A stretch of DNA of 64,000 nt from Chloroflexota bacterium. Its GTDB lineage: Bacteria; Chloroflexota; Limnocylindria; Limnocylindrales; CSP1-4. The notes beneath the pieces were generated by a model. That model was given only the letters and a program-made list of their open reading frames with translations. It was not told the DNA's origin and did no database searches. The stretch lies in the NCBI GenBank assembly GCA_030447745.1, contig JAUJOH010000004.1:98435-162434 (forward strand), written 5' to 3'. Shown here piece by piece: positions 36,235-46,622 of the stretch; the stretch's first letter is position 1, and each line of letters begins with the position of its first letter. The position numbers and the translations under genes were made by a program.

Positions 36235-38982
36235 TCAGTTGACGAGGCCGCCGTCGCGGTTCGATCCGCCGTCCAGGTCCGGCAGGTCGAGTGGCGTCCG
36301 GGCTCCGCGGACGCCGGCCCCCGCGAGCTCGCCGGACGCGGTCCTGGCACGTGCATCGCGGTGCTCGCCCGCATCGGCCACGACCGTCCTCGAGTCCGCC
36401 GAGAAGACGAGCGTGCCGCTGACCGGGTCGGCGTCGAGCTTGACCGTGTCACCGGGTCTGAACTCGCCCCGCAGCAGGGCGCGCGCCAGCGGGTTCTCGA
36501 CGAGGCGCTGGATGGTCCGCTTGAGCGGCCGCGCGCCGAACGCCGGGTCGTAGCCCTCGCGCGCAATCAGCTCCCGCGCCGCCGGTGTCAGCTCGAGCGC
36601 GATCTCCTGGCCGGCGACACGCCGCTGCAGATCCGCGAGCAGGAGGTCGACGATGCGCGCCAGCTCCGCGTCGGTGAGCGCGTGGAACACGATCACCTCG
36701 TCGATCCGGTTGAGGAACTCCGGCCGGAACTGGAGGCGGAGCGTCTCCATCAGCTGGCGCCGCATGGCGTCGTGGTCCGCGGCCCCCCGTTCGGCCGCCG
36801 CCTGGATGTGCTGGCTGCCCACGTTGCTGGTCATGATCACGACGGTGTTCTTGAAGTCCACGGTCCGGCCCTGCGAGTCCGTCAGGCGACCGTCGTCGAG
36901 GACCTGGAGGAGGACGTTGAAGACGTCCTGGTGCGCCTTCTCGATCTCGTCGAGCAGGACGACCTGGTACGGCCGCCGGCGGACCGCCTCGGTCAGCTGG
37001 CCGCCCTCCTCGTAGCCGACGTAGCCGGGCGGCGCGCCGACCAGCCGCGAGACCGCGAACTTCTCCATGTACTCGCTCATGTCGATCCGGACCATCGCCT
37101 GCTCGTCGTCGAAGAGGAACTCGGCGAGCGCTCGCGCGAGCTCCGTCTTGCCGACGCCCGTGGGACCGAGGAACAGGAACGAGCCGATCGGACGGCGTGG
37201 ATCCTTGAGCCCGGCGCGGGCCCGGCGCACGGCGTCCGAGACGGCCTCGATGGCCTCGTCCTGGCCGACCACACGCGCGTGGAGCCGGTCCTCCATCTGG
37301 ATCAGCTTGGCCGTCTCGCCCTCCATCAGCCGCGTGACGGGGATTCCGGTCCAGGCCGCGACGATCTCCGCGATCGAGTCCGCCGTGACCTCCTCGCGCA
37401 GCAGGGAGCCCGGGCCCTGGAGCGTGGCCATGGCCGCCTCCTGCTCGGCCAGCCGCTGCTGCAGCTCGGGCAGCGTCCCGTACTGGAGCTTGGCGGCCGT
37501 CTCGTAGTCCGTCTCGCGCTGGGCCTGCTCGACCCGCACCTGGAGCTGCTCGAGCTCCTCCTTGGTGGCCCGGATCGCGGCCAGGGCCGCCTTCTCGGCC
37601 TCCCAGCGCTGCTTCATGCCGCCCGCCTCCTCGGAGAGCTCGGCGAGCTCGCGCTCCAGCGCCTCGAGCCGGTTGCGTGACGCGTCGTCCGTCTCCTTTC
37701 GCAGCGCCTCGCGCTCGATCTCGAGCTGGATCCGGCGCCGCTCGAGCTCGTCGAGCTCGACCGGCATCGAGTCGATCTCCATCCGCAGGCGCGACGCGGC
37801 CTCGTCGACGAGGTCGATCGCCTTGTCCGGCAGGAACCGCTCGGTGATGTAGCGGTGTGAGAGCGTGGCCGCCGCCACGAGCGCCGAATCGGTGATCCGG
37901 ACGCCGTGGTGGACCTCGTAGCGCTCGCGCAGGCCGCGCAGGATCGAGATCGTCTCCTCGACCGTGGGCTCGTCGACGAGCACCGGCTGGAAGCGACGCT
38001 CGAGCGCGGCGTCCTTCTCGATGTGCTTGCGGTACTCGTCGAGCGTCGTCGCGCCGATCGTGTGCAGCTCGCCGCGCGCGAGCATCGGCTTCAGCAGGTT
38101 GGAGGCGTCCATCGCGCCCTCCGCCGCCCCGGCCCCGACGACGGTGTGGAGCTCGTCGATGAACAGGATCACCTGGCCCTCGGCGTCCTTGATCTCCTTG
38201 AGGACCGCCTTGAGGCGCTCCTCGAACTCGCCCCTGAACTTCGCGCCGGCGATCAGCGCGCCGAGGTCCAGCGACACGACCCGCTTGTCCTTGAGCGTCT
38301 CCGGCACGTCGCCGCGGACGATCCGCTGGCCGAGCCCCTCGGCGATCGCCGTCTTGCCGACGCCGGGCTCGCCGATCAGCACGGGGTTGTTCTTGGTCCG
38401 CCGGCTGAGCACCTGGATGACCCGCCGGATCTCGTCGTCGCGGCCGATGACCGGATCGAGCCTGCCGGCCCGCGCCTCCGCGGTCAGGTCGCGGCCGTAC
38501 TTCTCGAGCGCGGCGTACGTGCCCTCGGGGTTCTGCGAGGTGACGCGCTGGCCGCCCCGGACGCTCTGGAGCGCCTGCAGGATCGCCTCGCGTCCGGCGC
38601 CGTTGCGCTCGAGAAGCTGCTGACCCTCGCCGCCCACCTCGGCCACGCCCAGCAGCAGGTGCTCCGTGGAGACGTACTCGTCGCCGAGACGACGGGCCTC
38701 CTCGTGGGCCCGGTCGACGACGCGCCGGGCGCGCGGGTCGAGGGTCAGCGAGCCGCCCTTGATCCGGGCCCGTCGCGCGAGCGTGGAGGCGACCTCGTTG
38801 CGGAAGGCCACGACGTCCACGCCGAGCCGTCGGAGCGTCTCGGCGGGCACCCCCTCGTCGTCCTCGACGAGGGCCGCCAGCAGGTGCTCCGCGTCGAGCA
38901 CCGGGCTGTCGAGGTTCTCGGCGGTCTGCTGTGCCCGCAGGACGGCCTGCTGGGCGCGTTCGGTGAAGCGATCGAGCTGCAT
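36235..38982 (-). CDS. clpB: ATP-dependent disaggregase ClpB
   Basis: Hexameric AAA+ unfoldase that rescues aggregated protein with DnaK. N domain (residues 1-150), first AAA module with Walker [11 protein letters not shown] and Walker [11 protein letters not shown], a coiled-coil middle domain (about 400-530, Glu/Arg/Leu-rich heptads), second AAA module with [10 protein letters not shown] and [11 protein letters not shown], and a C-terminal domain. The 915 residues include about 50 extra at the C-terminus, rich in Gly/Asp/Ala. Start ATG 38982, 12 bp after the dnaJ-like gene. Confidence 0.96.
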   Translation of the reverse strand: MQLDRFTERAQQAVLRAQQTAENLDSPVLDAEHLLAALVEDDEGVPAETLRRLGVDVVAFRNEVASTLARRARIKGGSLTLDPRARRVVDRAHEEARRLGDEYVSTEHLLLGVAEVGGEGQQLLERNGAGREAILQALQSVRGGQRVTSQNPEGTYAALEKYGRDLTAEARAGRLDPVIGRDDEIRRVIQVLSRRTKNNPVLIGEPGVGKTAIAEGLGQRIVRGDVPETLKDKRVVSLDLGALIAGAKFRGEFEERLKAVLKEIKDAEGQVILFIDELHTVVGAGAAEGAMDASNLLKPMLARGELHTIGATTLDEYRKHIEKDAALERRFQPVLVDEPTVEETISILRGLRERYEVHHGVRITDSALVAAATLSHRYITERFLPDKAIDLVDEAASRLRMEIDSMPVELDELERRRIQLEIEREALRKETDDASRNRLEALERELAELSEEAGGMKQRWEAEKAALAAIRATKEELEQLQVRVEQAQRETDYETAAKLQYGTLPELQQRLAEQEAAMATLQGPGSLLREEVTADSIAEIVAAWTGIPVTRLMEGETAKLIQMEDRLHARVVGQDEAIEAVSDAVRRARAGLKDPRRPIGSFLFLGPTGVGKTELARALAEFLFDDEQAMVRIDMSEYMEKFAVSRLVGAPPGYVGYEEGGQLTEAVRRRPYQVVLLDEIEKAHQDVFNVLLQVLDDGRLTDSQGRTVDFKNTVVIMTSNVGSQHIQAAAERGAADHDAMRRQLMETLRLQFRPEFLNRIDEVIVFHALTDAELARIVDLLLADLQRRVAGQEIALELTPAARELIAREGYDPAFGARPLKRTIQRLVENPLARALLRGEFRPGDTVKLDADPVSGTLVFSADSRTVVADAGEHRDARARTASGELAGAGVRGARTPLDLPDLDGGSNRDGGLVN

Positions 38983-38994
38983 GGTCCTGTCTCG

Positions 38995-40074
38995 TTAGCG
39001 CGGGTGGGTCTGGCGTGGGTTGGGTTGGCGGACGAGCTCCGCGAAGCGGCGCGCGGCCTCGCCGGCCTCGTCGGACAGCGCCGTCGGCAGGACGACGCGC
39101 GTCTTGACGTAGAGGTCGCCACTCCCCGTGTCGCGGAGGCGCGGCATGCCCTGGCCGGTCAGCCGGAAGGTCCGGCCGTTCTGCGTCCCCGGCGGGATGG
39201 TCAGCATCAGCCGGCCCTTGAGCGTCTGAACCGGCACCTCCGCGCCGAGCAGCGCCTCGCCCAGGGTGAGGGGTAGCTCACGTTCGAGGTCCGCGCCCCG
39301 CCGAGTGAAGACCGGATGCGGCCGGACGCGCACCGTGACCACGAGATCGGCGCCGTCCCCGCCCTTGCCGGTCAGGCGGATGCGGCTGCCGGTGTCGACG
39401 CCGCGCGGGATCGAGACTTCGAGCCGTCGCCCGTCGACCTCGACGAGCCGCGTCGTGCCGTGGAACGCCTCTTCCAGGGTCAGCTCCGCCGTGGCCTCCA
39501 CGACGGCCGGCTGGCGGGCCCGCGGCGAACCCGTCCGGCCCGTGCCGTGCCCTCGACCGACGGCCGCGCCGTCGATCCCCATCTGGGCAAGGACGTCCTC
39601 GATGGAACCCCCCGCAGCGGAGCTGCCGCGACGGCGGGCCGATCCGCCGCGCCTCGCTCCGGAGGCAGGGCCGGCCGTGTCCGGTTCGGCGCCGCCGAAC
39701 ATCATCCGGAAGAAGTCGGAGAAGCCGCCGACGTCCTCGCCGCCGGAGGTCCGGAACTCGTAGCGGACGTTGCCACCCGAGCCGAAGCCGCCGAAGGGCG
39801 CACCCCCGTAGGCGCCGCCCGCTCCCGCTCCGGCGCCGGCGCGGCTGAGCGCCTCCCAGTTCGCGCCGAGCTCGTCGTACTGCTTGCGCTTCTCGGGGTC
39901 ACCGAGGACCGCGTGAGCTTCGTTGACGTCCTTAAACCGCTGCTCGGCCGAGGTGTCGCCGGGCTTCACGTCCGGATGGTTCTGGCGCGCCAGCTTCCGG
40001 TACGCCTTCTTGATCTCGCTCTGGCTGGCGGTCCGTGGGACCCCCAGGATCTTGTAGTAGTCGCGGTATTCCAT
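38995..40074 (-). CDS. cbpA: DnaJ-type co-chaperone without zinc finger (CbpA-like)
   Basis: Stimulates DnaK ATPase. The J domain at residues 1-70 contains HPD (33-35). A long Gly-rich linker (about 75-180, including GAGAGAGGAYGG) and two C-terminal beta domains follow (VEATAELTLEEAFHGTTR, then LTIPPGTQNGRTFRLTGQGMP). There are no CxxCxGxG repeats, so this is a class B DnaJ. No dnaK is in the window. Start ATG 40074, 24 bp from the lon stop. Confidence 0.93.
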   Translation of the reverse strand: MEYRDYYKILGVPRTASQSEIKKAYRKLARQNHPDVKPGDTSAEQRFKDVNEAHAVLGDPEKRKQYDELGANWEALSRAGAGAGAGGAYGGAPFGGFGSGGNVRYEFRTSGGEDVGGFSDFFRMMFGGAEPDTAGPASGARRGGSARRRGSSAAGGSIEDVLAQMGIDGAAVGRGHGTGRTGSPRARQPAVVEATAELTLEEAFHGTTRLVEVDGRRLEVSIPRGVDTGSRIRLTGKGGDGADLVVTVRVRPHPVFTRRGADLERELPLTLGEALLGAEVPVQTLKGRLMLTIPPGTQNGRTFRLTGQGMPRLRDTGSGDLYVKTRVVLPTALSDEAGEAARRFAELVRQPNPRQTHPR

Positions 40075-40098
40075 CCCGGAACCCTCAGCGGGTGGGTG

Positions 40099-42714
<2,616 letters not shown>

Positions 42715-42723
42715 TCGGTGGGA

Positions 42724-42762
42724 TCGAGGTGCGGGGTCGAGGTGCGGGGTCGAGGTGCGGGA
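42724..42762. repeat. 13-bp tandem repeat, three copies, between hspR and lon
   Basis: TCGAGGTGCGGGG at 42724-42736 and 42737-42749, with a third copy TCGAGGTGCGGGA at 42750-42762. It fills most of the 61-bp spacer between the hspR stop and the lon start, so it would be in the leader of lon in a polycistronic message. Confidence 0.8.
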
Positions 42763-42775
42763 CGCTGGCGCTGTG

Positions 42776-43153
42776 CTAGCGGGCCGCCCGGGCGGCGGCC
42801 TTGGTGGTGGTGGTGGTGGTGGTGGTGGGCTCGGGCTCCTCGCCGGCGTGCGCCGTCCCTTCGGTGTAGAGGTGCTCGAGGATCCGTGTCCCCAGGCGCT
42901 CCTCCAGCTCGAAGAGAATCCGGACGCCCGCCAGATTGACGCCGAGGTTCTGTGTCAGGTGCCGGATCCAGAGCACCCGGCGGATATCGTTCTCGCTGTA
43001 GAGGCGGATGTTGGACGGCGTTCGCGCCGGGCAGACCAGGCCCTCTTCCTCGTAGATCCGCAGGGTCCGCGGGTGCACGCTGACGATGCTCGCCGCCACG
43101 CTGATCACGTAGACGGGTCGCTGCGGGTCCTGGCCCGGCCGGCGCTGCGCCAC
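42776..43153 (-). CDS. hspR: MerR-family heat-shock repressor HspR
   Basis: Represses chaperone genes until misfolded protein titrates DnaK. MerR-type winged helix: VYVISVAASIVSVHPRTLRIYEEEGLV, then RLYSENDIRRVLWIRHL, and a short coiled coil. I prefer the GTG at 43153, four bases after the hsp20 stop, giving 125 residues; the ATG at 43213 adds 20 basic residues inside hsp20. The C-terminus has eight consecutive Thr from an (ACC)8 tract, which could vary in length. No Cys ligands, as in other HspR proteins. Confidence 0.9.
   Translation of the reverse strand: MAQRRPGQDPQRPVYVISVAASIVSVHPRTLRIYEEEGLVCPARTPSNIRLYSENDIRRVLWIRHLTQNLGVNLAGVRILFELEERLGTRILEHLYTEGTAHAGEEPEPTTTTTTTTKAAARAAR
42803..42826. 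repeat. (GGT)8 microsatellite in the 3' end of hspR
   Basis: Eight perfect GGT units on the plus strand, coding on the minus strand for eight threonines near the HspR C-terminus. Each unit gained or lost changes one residue without a frameshift. Confidence 0.9.
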
Positions 43154-43157
43154 CCGC

Positions 43158-43673
43158 TCAGGCCTGCTCCGTCGGGGCGCTCGAGGCGCCTGCGTCGGTG
43201 CTGGAACCGCCATCGCCGTTCGTCGAAGGGCTGATCCGGATCTGGCGGGGCTTGACCTGCTCCGCCTTGGGGATCCGCAGGGTGAGGACGCCGTTCTCGA
43301 ACGTCGCCTCCGCGCGATCCGGCTCGAGGCCGCTCGGCAGACTCACCGACCGGCTGAACTCGCCGCGCCGGATCTCCTGGACGAGGTAGCCGCCTTCGCT
43401 GCCCTCGCGCTCGTTGGCGCTGGTGGCGCGGATGGTCAGCGTCCCGTCCTCGACCGTGATCTCGACATCGTCCGGCCGGACGCCCGGCAGGGCCGCCTCG
43501 ACGACGAGCGCGTCCGTGGTGGTCGAGATGTCCAGCGCCAGCGGGCCGCCCTCCTGGACGGACGAGCCCCAGCCGCCGCGCGGTCGCACGTAGCTGTCTT
43601 CAAGAAGCCGATCCATCGCCTGGCGGAGCGAGAGAAGCTCGCCGAACGGCGAGGGACGGCGGGAGATCGTCAT
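43158..43673 (-). CDS. Small heat-shock protein Hsp20 (alpha-crystallin family)
   Basis: Holdase that traps unfolding proteins for ClpB/DnaK. The alpha-crystallin domain occupies about residues 45-145 (ISTTTDALVVEAALPGVRPDDVEITVEDGTLTIRA; the conserved GVLTLRIPK ends it). A polar tail with KPRQIRI carries the I-x-I type oligomer contact. 171 residues from ATG 43673 with GGAGG at a good distance. First gene of the heat-shock unit, followed by hspR after four bases. Confidence 0.94.
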   Translation of the reverse strand: MTISRRPSPFGELLSLRQAMDRLLEDSYVRPRGGWGSSVQEGGPLALDISTTTDALVVEAALPGVRPDDVEITVEDGTLTIRATSANEREGSEGGYLVQEIRRGEFSRSVSLPSGLEPDRAEATFENGVLTLRIPKAEQVKPRQIRISPSTNGDGGSSTDAGASSAPTEQA

Positions 43674-43704
43674 GATCCGCCACCTCCGTGTTGCTGTGGG
43701 TCCG

Positions 43705-43768
43705 ACAACGGACGTGCCCCCGTTGTGGGCACGCGGGCATGCTAGAACGCTGCCAATGTCGTTGTCAA
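43705..43768 (-). promoter_or_regulatory. hsp20-hspR promoter with repeated ACAACG/CGTTGT motif
   Basis: On the minus strand TTGACA (43768 to 43763) and TAGCAT (43744 to 43739) are separated by 18 bases, a good -35/-10 pair. A perfect 7-bp inverted repeat ACAACGG (43705-43711) - eight bases - CCGTTGT (43720-43726) lies just downstream of the expected transcription start, and a third CGTTGT (43760-43765) overlaps the -35. The known HspR dyad (CTTGAGT-N7-ACTCAAG) is not present, so this may be a variant HspR operator or an RNA hairpin near the ribosome-binding site. Confidence 0.55.
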
Positions 43769-43802
43769 GGTTCGCGGGTGCCACACCCGCAGCCATGTTG
43801 TG

Positions 43803-44528
43803 TCATCGGGCGACGACGGGCTGACCCGCCGGCTCGCCCGCGATGACGGCGCCCACGACGCGCCAGGAGGTCACCGGACCGAAGGGTCCGGCGGCGGTCG
43901 AGCCGGCCGCGGGCCGGAGCTCCGCGACCCCGACCCGCTCGACGGTCACGAGTCGCTGCGACGTCGTCGGCAGGAGCCCGAACAGCTGCTCGCGGCTGAC
44001 CTGCCGGCGGGCGACCTCGAGCGCGAAGGCGCGGCCACCGCCCGGCGTTGCGCCGATATCGGTCCAGCGGAGACCGTCCAGCGGGCGCGCCGGATCCGTC
44101 TCGGCATCCGGGACGGCGGCCTCGATCCGGACCAGGGTGTTCGTGAGGGCCGTCGTCTGGCGGCTCCACGCCACCTCGAGCGCGCGGGCCGAGGCGGGCG
44201 GCGTGACGAACCGCGTCAGCGCTGCCTCGGCGCGAACGGCGCGCCAGTCGGCGAGGTACGCCTCGAGGGCGAGGGCCGGGTCCGCACCGCGGGCGGCGAC
44301 GACCCAGAAGCCGCTGCACAACGCCAGGACGAGCGGCGTCAGCCAGAGCAGGTCCGCGCCGCCGCCGCCCGGCGGCGCGCCGAGCGCCGCTCGCCGCCGC
44401 CGCGCCCGATGCCAGGCGTGGACGGCGATGGCGACCCAGGCAACGGCGATCGCGACGCCGAGGGCGAAGACCAGCGGCGCGCTCGTACCGCCGGCGTGCG
44501 GGGCCGCCGCGGCCAGCAGCCCGAGCAC
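43803..44528 (-). CDS. Membrane protein, unknown (5' end uncertain)
   Basis: 241 residues from the GTG at 44528: two hydrophobic segments (LVFALGVAIAVAWVAIAVHAW and LLWLTPLVLALCSGFWVVA), then a soluble domain of about 150 residues ending in VTSWRVVGAVIAGEPAG. The frame is open upstream to the RCK gene and reads like protein (RRSLVVWGWGQLAAGDGRWR, similar to a helix seen in small membrane proteins), yet no ATG, GTG or TTG occurs there, so the true start is unclear or lost. It lies 286 bp after the RCK gene stop in the same orientation. Function unknown. Confidence 0.6.
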   Translation of the reverse strand: MLGLLAAAAPHAGGTSAPLVFALGVAIAVAWVAIAVHAWHRARRRRAALGAPPGGGGADLLWLTPLVLALCSGFWVVAARGADPALALEAYLADWRAVRAEAALTRFVTPPASARALEVAWSRQTTALTNTLVRIEAAVPDAETDPARPLDGLRWTDIGATPGGGRAFALEVARRQVSREQLFGLLPTTSQRLVTVERVGVAELRPAAGSTAAGPFGPVTSWRVVGAVIAGEPAGQPVVAR

Positions 44529-44814
44529 CGCCAGCTGGATCGCCGGGCCGAGGCGCCAGCGCCCGTCGCCGGCGGCCAGCTGCCCCCAGCCCCAGACGAC
44601 GAGCGATCGGCGGAGCGCCCCGTCCGCGGAGACGACCCGGGAGGGGAGGTAGTCACCGAGGACCGGCGGCCGCTTCCGGACCGGGGTGTCGAGCTCGCTC
44701 GCAGGTGGCTCGCCGGCGACCGGCGCGGTGGCCTCGCGACGCGGGGGCGCCTGGTCCGTCCGCCTGGGGCTCGCCGTCGCGCCGCCGCGTGGCGGTGTCG
44801 CGCGACCGCCCGGG

Positions 44815-45495
44815 TCAGCCGGCGTCGACGGCCTCCGCCTCGCCGATGAGCTGGCCGTGGAGCAACGCCTCGCACTCCGTCTTGCCGATCGCGATCACCT
44901 TGTCGCCCTCGCGGAGCACGGTGTCCGGGCGCAGCGGCGCGGCCACGCCCGCGCGGATCAAGGCGAACAGCGAGCATCCCTCCGGGATGTCCAGGTCCTT
45001 GGTCGCCCGGCCCACCGCCGGCGACCCGGCCTGGAGGTGCGCCTCGATCAGCTCGAGCTCGCCTTCGCCGAGCGCCGCCAGGTGCAGCAGCTCGTGGACG
45101 GGGATGTCCTGCTCGATGGAGCCCAGGATCATCCGGGTGGGGCTGATGATCTCGTCGACACCGAGGTGCTTGAACAGGCGCTCGTTCTTTGGGTTGTTCA
45201 CGCGCGCGATGGTGCGGCCGACGTCGAAGTGGTGGCGCGCCATCTGGCAGATCACGAGGTTGTCCTCGTCGTCGCCGGTGACGGCGGCGACGATGTCAGC
45301 GCGGTTGGCGCCCGCGTCAGCGAGGTACTTGCCCTCGCAGCCGTCGTGCGGCATCACGACCGATCCGATCTCGTCCGCGATCTGGTCCGCGCGAGCCCGG
45401 TCCTTCTCCATCAGCACGACCTCGTGGCCGTTCTCGATCAGCTCCCGGGTCAGGTAGTAGCCGACCTTGCCGCCACCGACCACCAGCACGAACAT
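44815..45495 (-). CDS. RCK-type potassium uptake regulator, TrkA/CeoC-like
   Basis: Cytoplasmic regulator of a potassium transporter. An N-terminal Rossmann domain with NAD loop VVGGGKVGYYLT, acidic end VVLMEKDR, and LVICQMARHHFDVGRTIARVNNP, followed by a C-terminal TrkA_C domain (about residues 135-220). 226 residues, ATG 45495. Follows the other RCK gene by 3 bp. No TrkH/Ktr channel subunit is in the window; the KimA-like permease 1 kb upstream is the obvious partner candidate. Confidence 0.88.
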   Translation of the reverse strand: MFVLVVGGGKVGYYLTRELIENGHEVVLMEKDRARADQIADEIGSVVMPHDGCEGKYLADAGANRADIVAAVTGDDEDNLVICQMARHHFDVGRTIARVNNPKNERLFKHLGVDEIISPTRMILGSIEQDIPVHELLHLAALGEGELELIEAHLQAGSPAVGRATKDLDIPEGCSLFALIRAGVAAPLRPDTVLREGDKVIAIGKTECEALLHGQLIGEAEAVDAG

Positions 45496-45498
45496 CGC

Positions 45499-46014
45499 TC
45501 AGCCCTCCCGGACGCCGACGGCGCCTCCGGCGACGCCGGCCGGCGCCTCCGGCTCGTGGTGCTCCCCGCCGTCGTGCGTGCCACTCGGCGCAAGGATGCC
45601 CGGCAGCCCCGATCCCGTCAGGCCGAGGTACGCCGCGACCGCGTCCGTCATCAGCGTGGTCCGGCAGAGCGTCGCCAACCCGAGGTCGGCGTAGGCCGCG
45701 GCGCGCAGCGGGTCGTTGATCTTCGCGATGATCCGCCTCGCGCGCAGCGCCTCGACCGCCACCTGGGCCGCCATCACGTTCCGGTTGTCGCCCTCGGTCA
45801 GGGCGAGGAAGACGTCGGCCTCCTCCGCCCCGGCCCGGCGCAGCGTGTCCTCGTCCGTCCCGTCGCCGCGGATGGCGCTGCCCGAGAAGCTCGGCGGCAA
45901 CCGGTCGAAGGCTCGCGTCGCGACGTCGATGATGATCACCTCGTGCCCGGCCCGATCGAACAGCTCGGCGAGGGTCGCGCCGACGCGCCCGCACCCGACG
46001 ATGACCGTCTTCAC
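45499..46014 (-). CDS. RCK-type potassium uptake regulator, CeoB-like
   Basis: 171 residues: a single TrkA_N Rossmann domain (VIVGCGRVGATLAELFDRAGHEVIIIDV, then GDGTDEDTLRRAGAEEADVF) and only a short tail, so it probably pairs with the CeoC-like protein. The GTG start at 46014 overlaps the UspA stop (GTGA). Binding of NAD/NADH or nucleotide is expected from the intact GxGxxG loop. Confidence 0.88.
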   Translation of the reverse strand: MKTVIVGCGRVGATLAELFDRAGHEVIIIDVATRAFDRLPPSFSGSAIRGDGTDEDTLRRAGAEEADVFLALTEGDNRNVMAAQVAVEALRARRIIAKINDPLRAAAYADLGLATLCRTTLMTDAVAAYLGLTGSGLPGILAPSGTHDGGEHHEPEAPAGVAGGAVGVREG

Positions 46015-46469
46015 GATGCCTCCTGCGGCATGGGGTCCCGCACCACCCAGACGGCGCACGGGGCGTTCTTCAGGACGTACGGGATGGTCCGGCCCATCGC
46101 GAAATCGCCCCCGAACCGCTTGCGGAAGGGGAGGCCGACCACGACCAGGTCCGCTGCTCGCTCGGTTGCCTCGTCGACGATCGCCGCGCCGACGTCGCGC
46201 GCCTGGAGCAGGACGGTCTCGAGCGGCTGACGCTGGCGCTCCGCCACGCCCTCCGCCAGGTCGAGGATCCGCTGCGCATCGTCCGACGAGCCGGCGATGT
46301 CCGCGTCCAGCGGCAGCGTCCAGTTGATCTCCACGACGTGGACGCCGATCAGCTCGGCGCGGGCCGGCCGGGCGAGCTCGGCCACGAGCCGCACGATGAC
46401 GGCGTCGCTCGGTGCGCCGTTGAGGGCGACCAGGGCGCGGGTAAAGGCGGGTCGGTGCTGTTCGGGCAC
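46011..46469 (-). CDS. Universal stress protein (UspA family)
   Basis: 152 residues. Starts ALVALNGAPSD and ends with GLPFRKRFGGDFAMGRTIPYVLKNAPCAVWVVRD; the Gly-x2-Gly-x9 ATP-binding motif of ATP-type Usp proteins is only partly kept. GTG start 46469 with a GAGG upstream. Coupled to the RCK pair; Usp proteins often regulate ion transporters, so a role as nucleotide sensor of the potassium system is a fair inference. Confidence 0.82.
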   Translation of the reverse strand: MPEQHRPAFTRALVALNGAPSDAVIVRLVAELARPARAELIGVHVVEINWTLPLDADIAGSSDDAQRILDLAEGVAERQRQPLETVLLQARDVGAAIVDEATERAADLVVVGLPFRKRFGGDFAMGRTIPYVLKNAPCAVWVVRDPMPQEAS

Positions 46470-46495
46470 CTCGCGTGGCTTCCTCGGATGGGGCG

Positions 46496-46512
46496 GGGAC
46501 GCTGCGCGTCCC
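46496..46512 (-). terminator. Hairpin between the KimA-like and Usp genes
   Basis: GGGACGC (46496-46502), loop TGC, GCGTCCC (46506-46512): a perfect 7-bp GC stem 111 bases after the permease stop and 27 bases before the Usp start. No U-tract follows, so termination is uncertain; it could be an attenuator. Confidence 0.35.
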
Positions 46513-46622
46513 GGGGCTCCCGATGCTACAGCGTCGGGCGGAGCGCGTCCTCGCCGCCCGCGGCGCGAAGCTCCGATGCGGCGGAGGGCCCTCGACCGGC
46601 GCCCGCTGCGAGGCCGTGGGCC

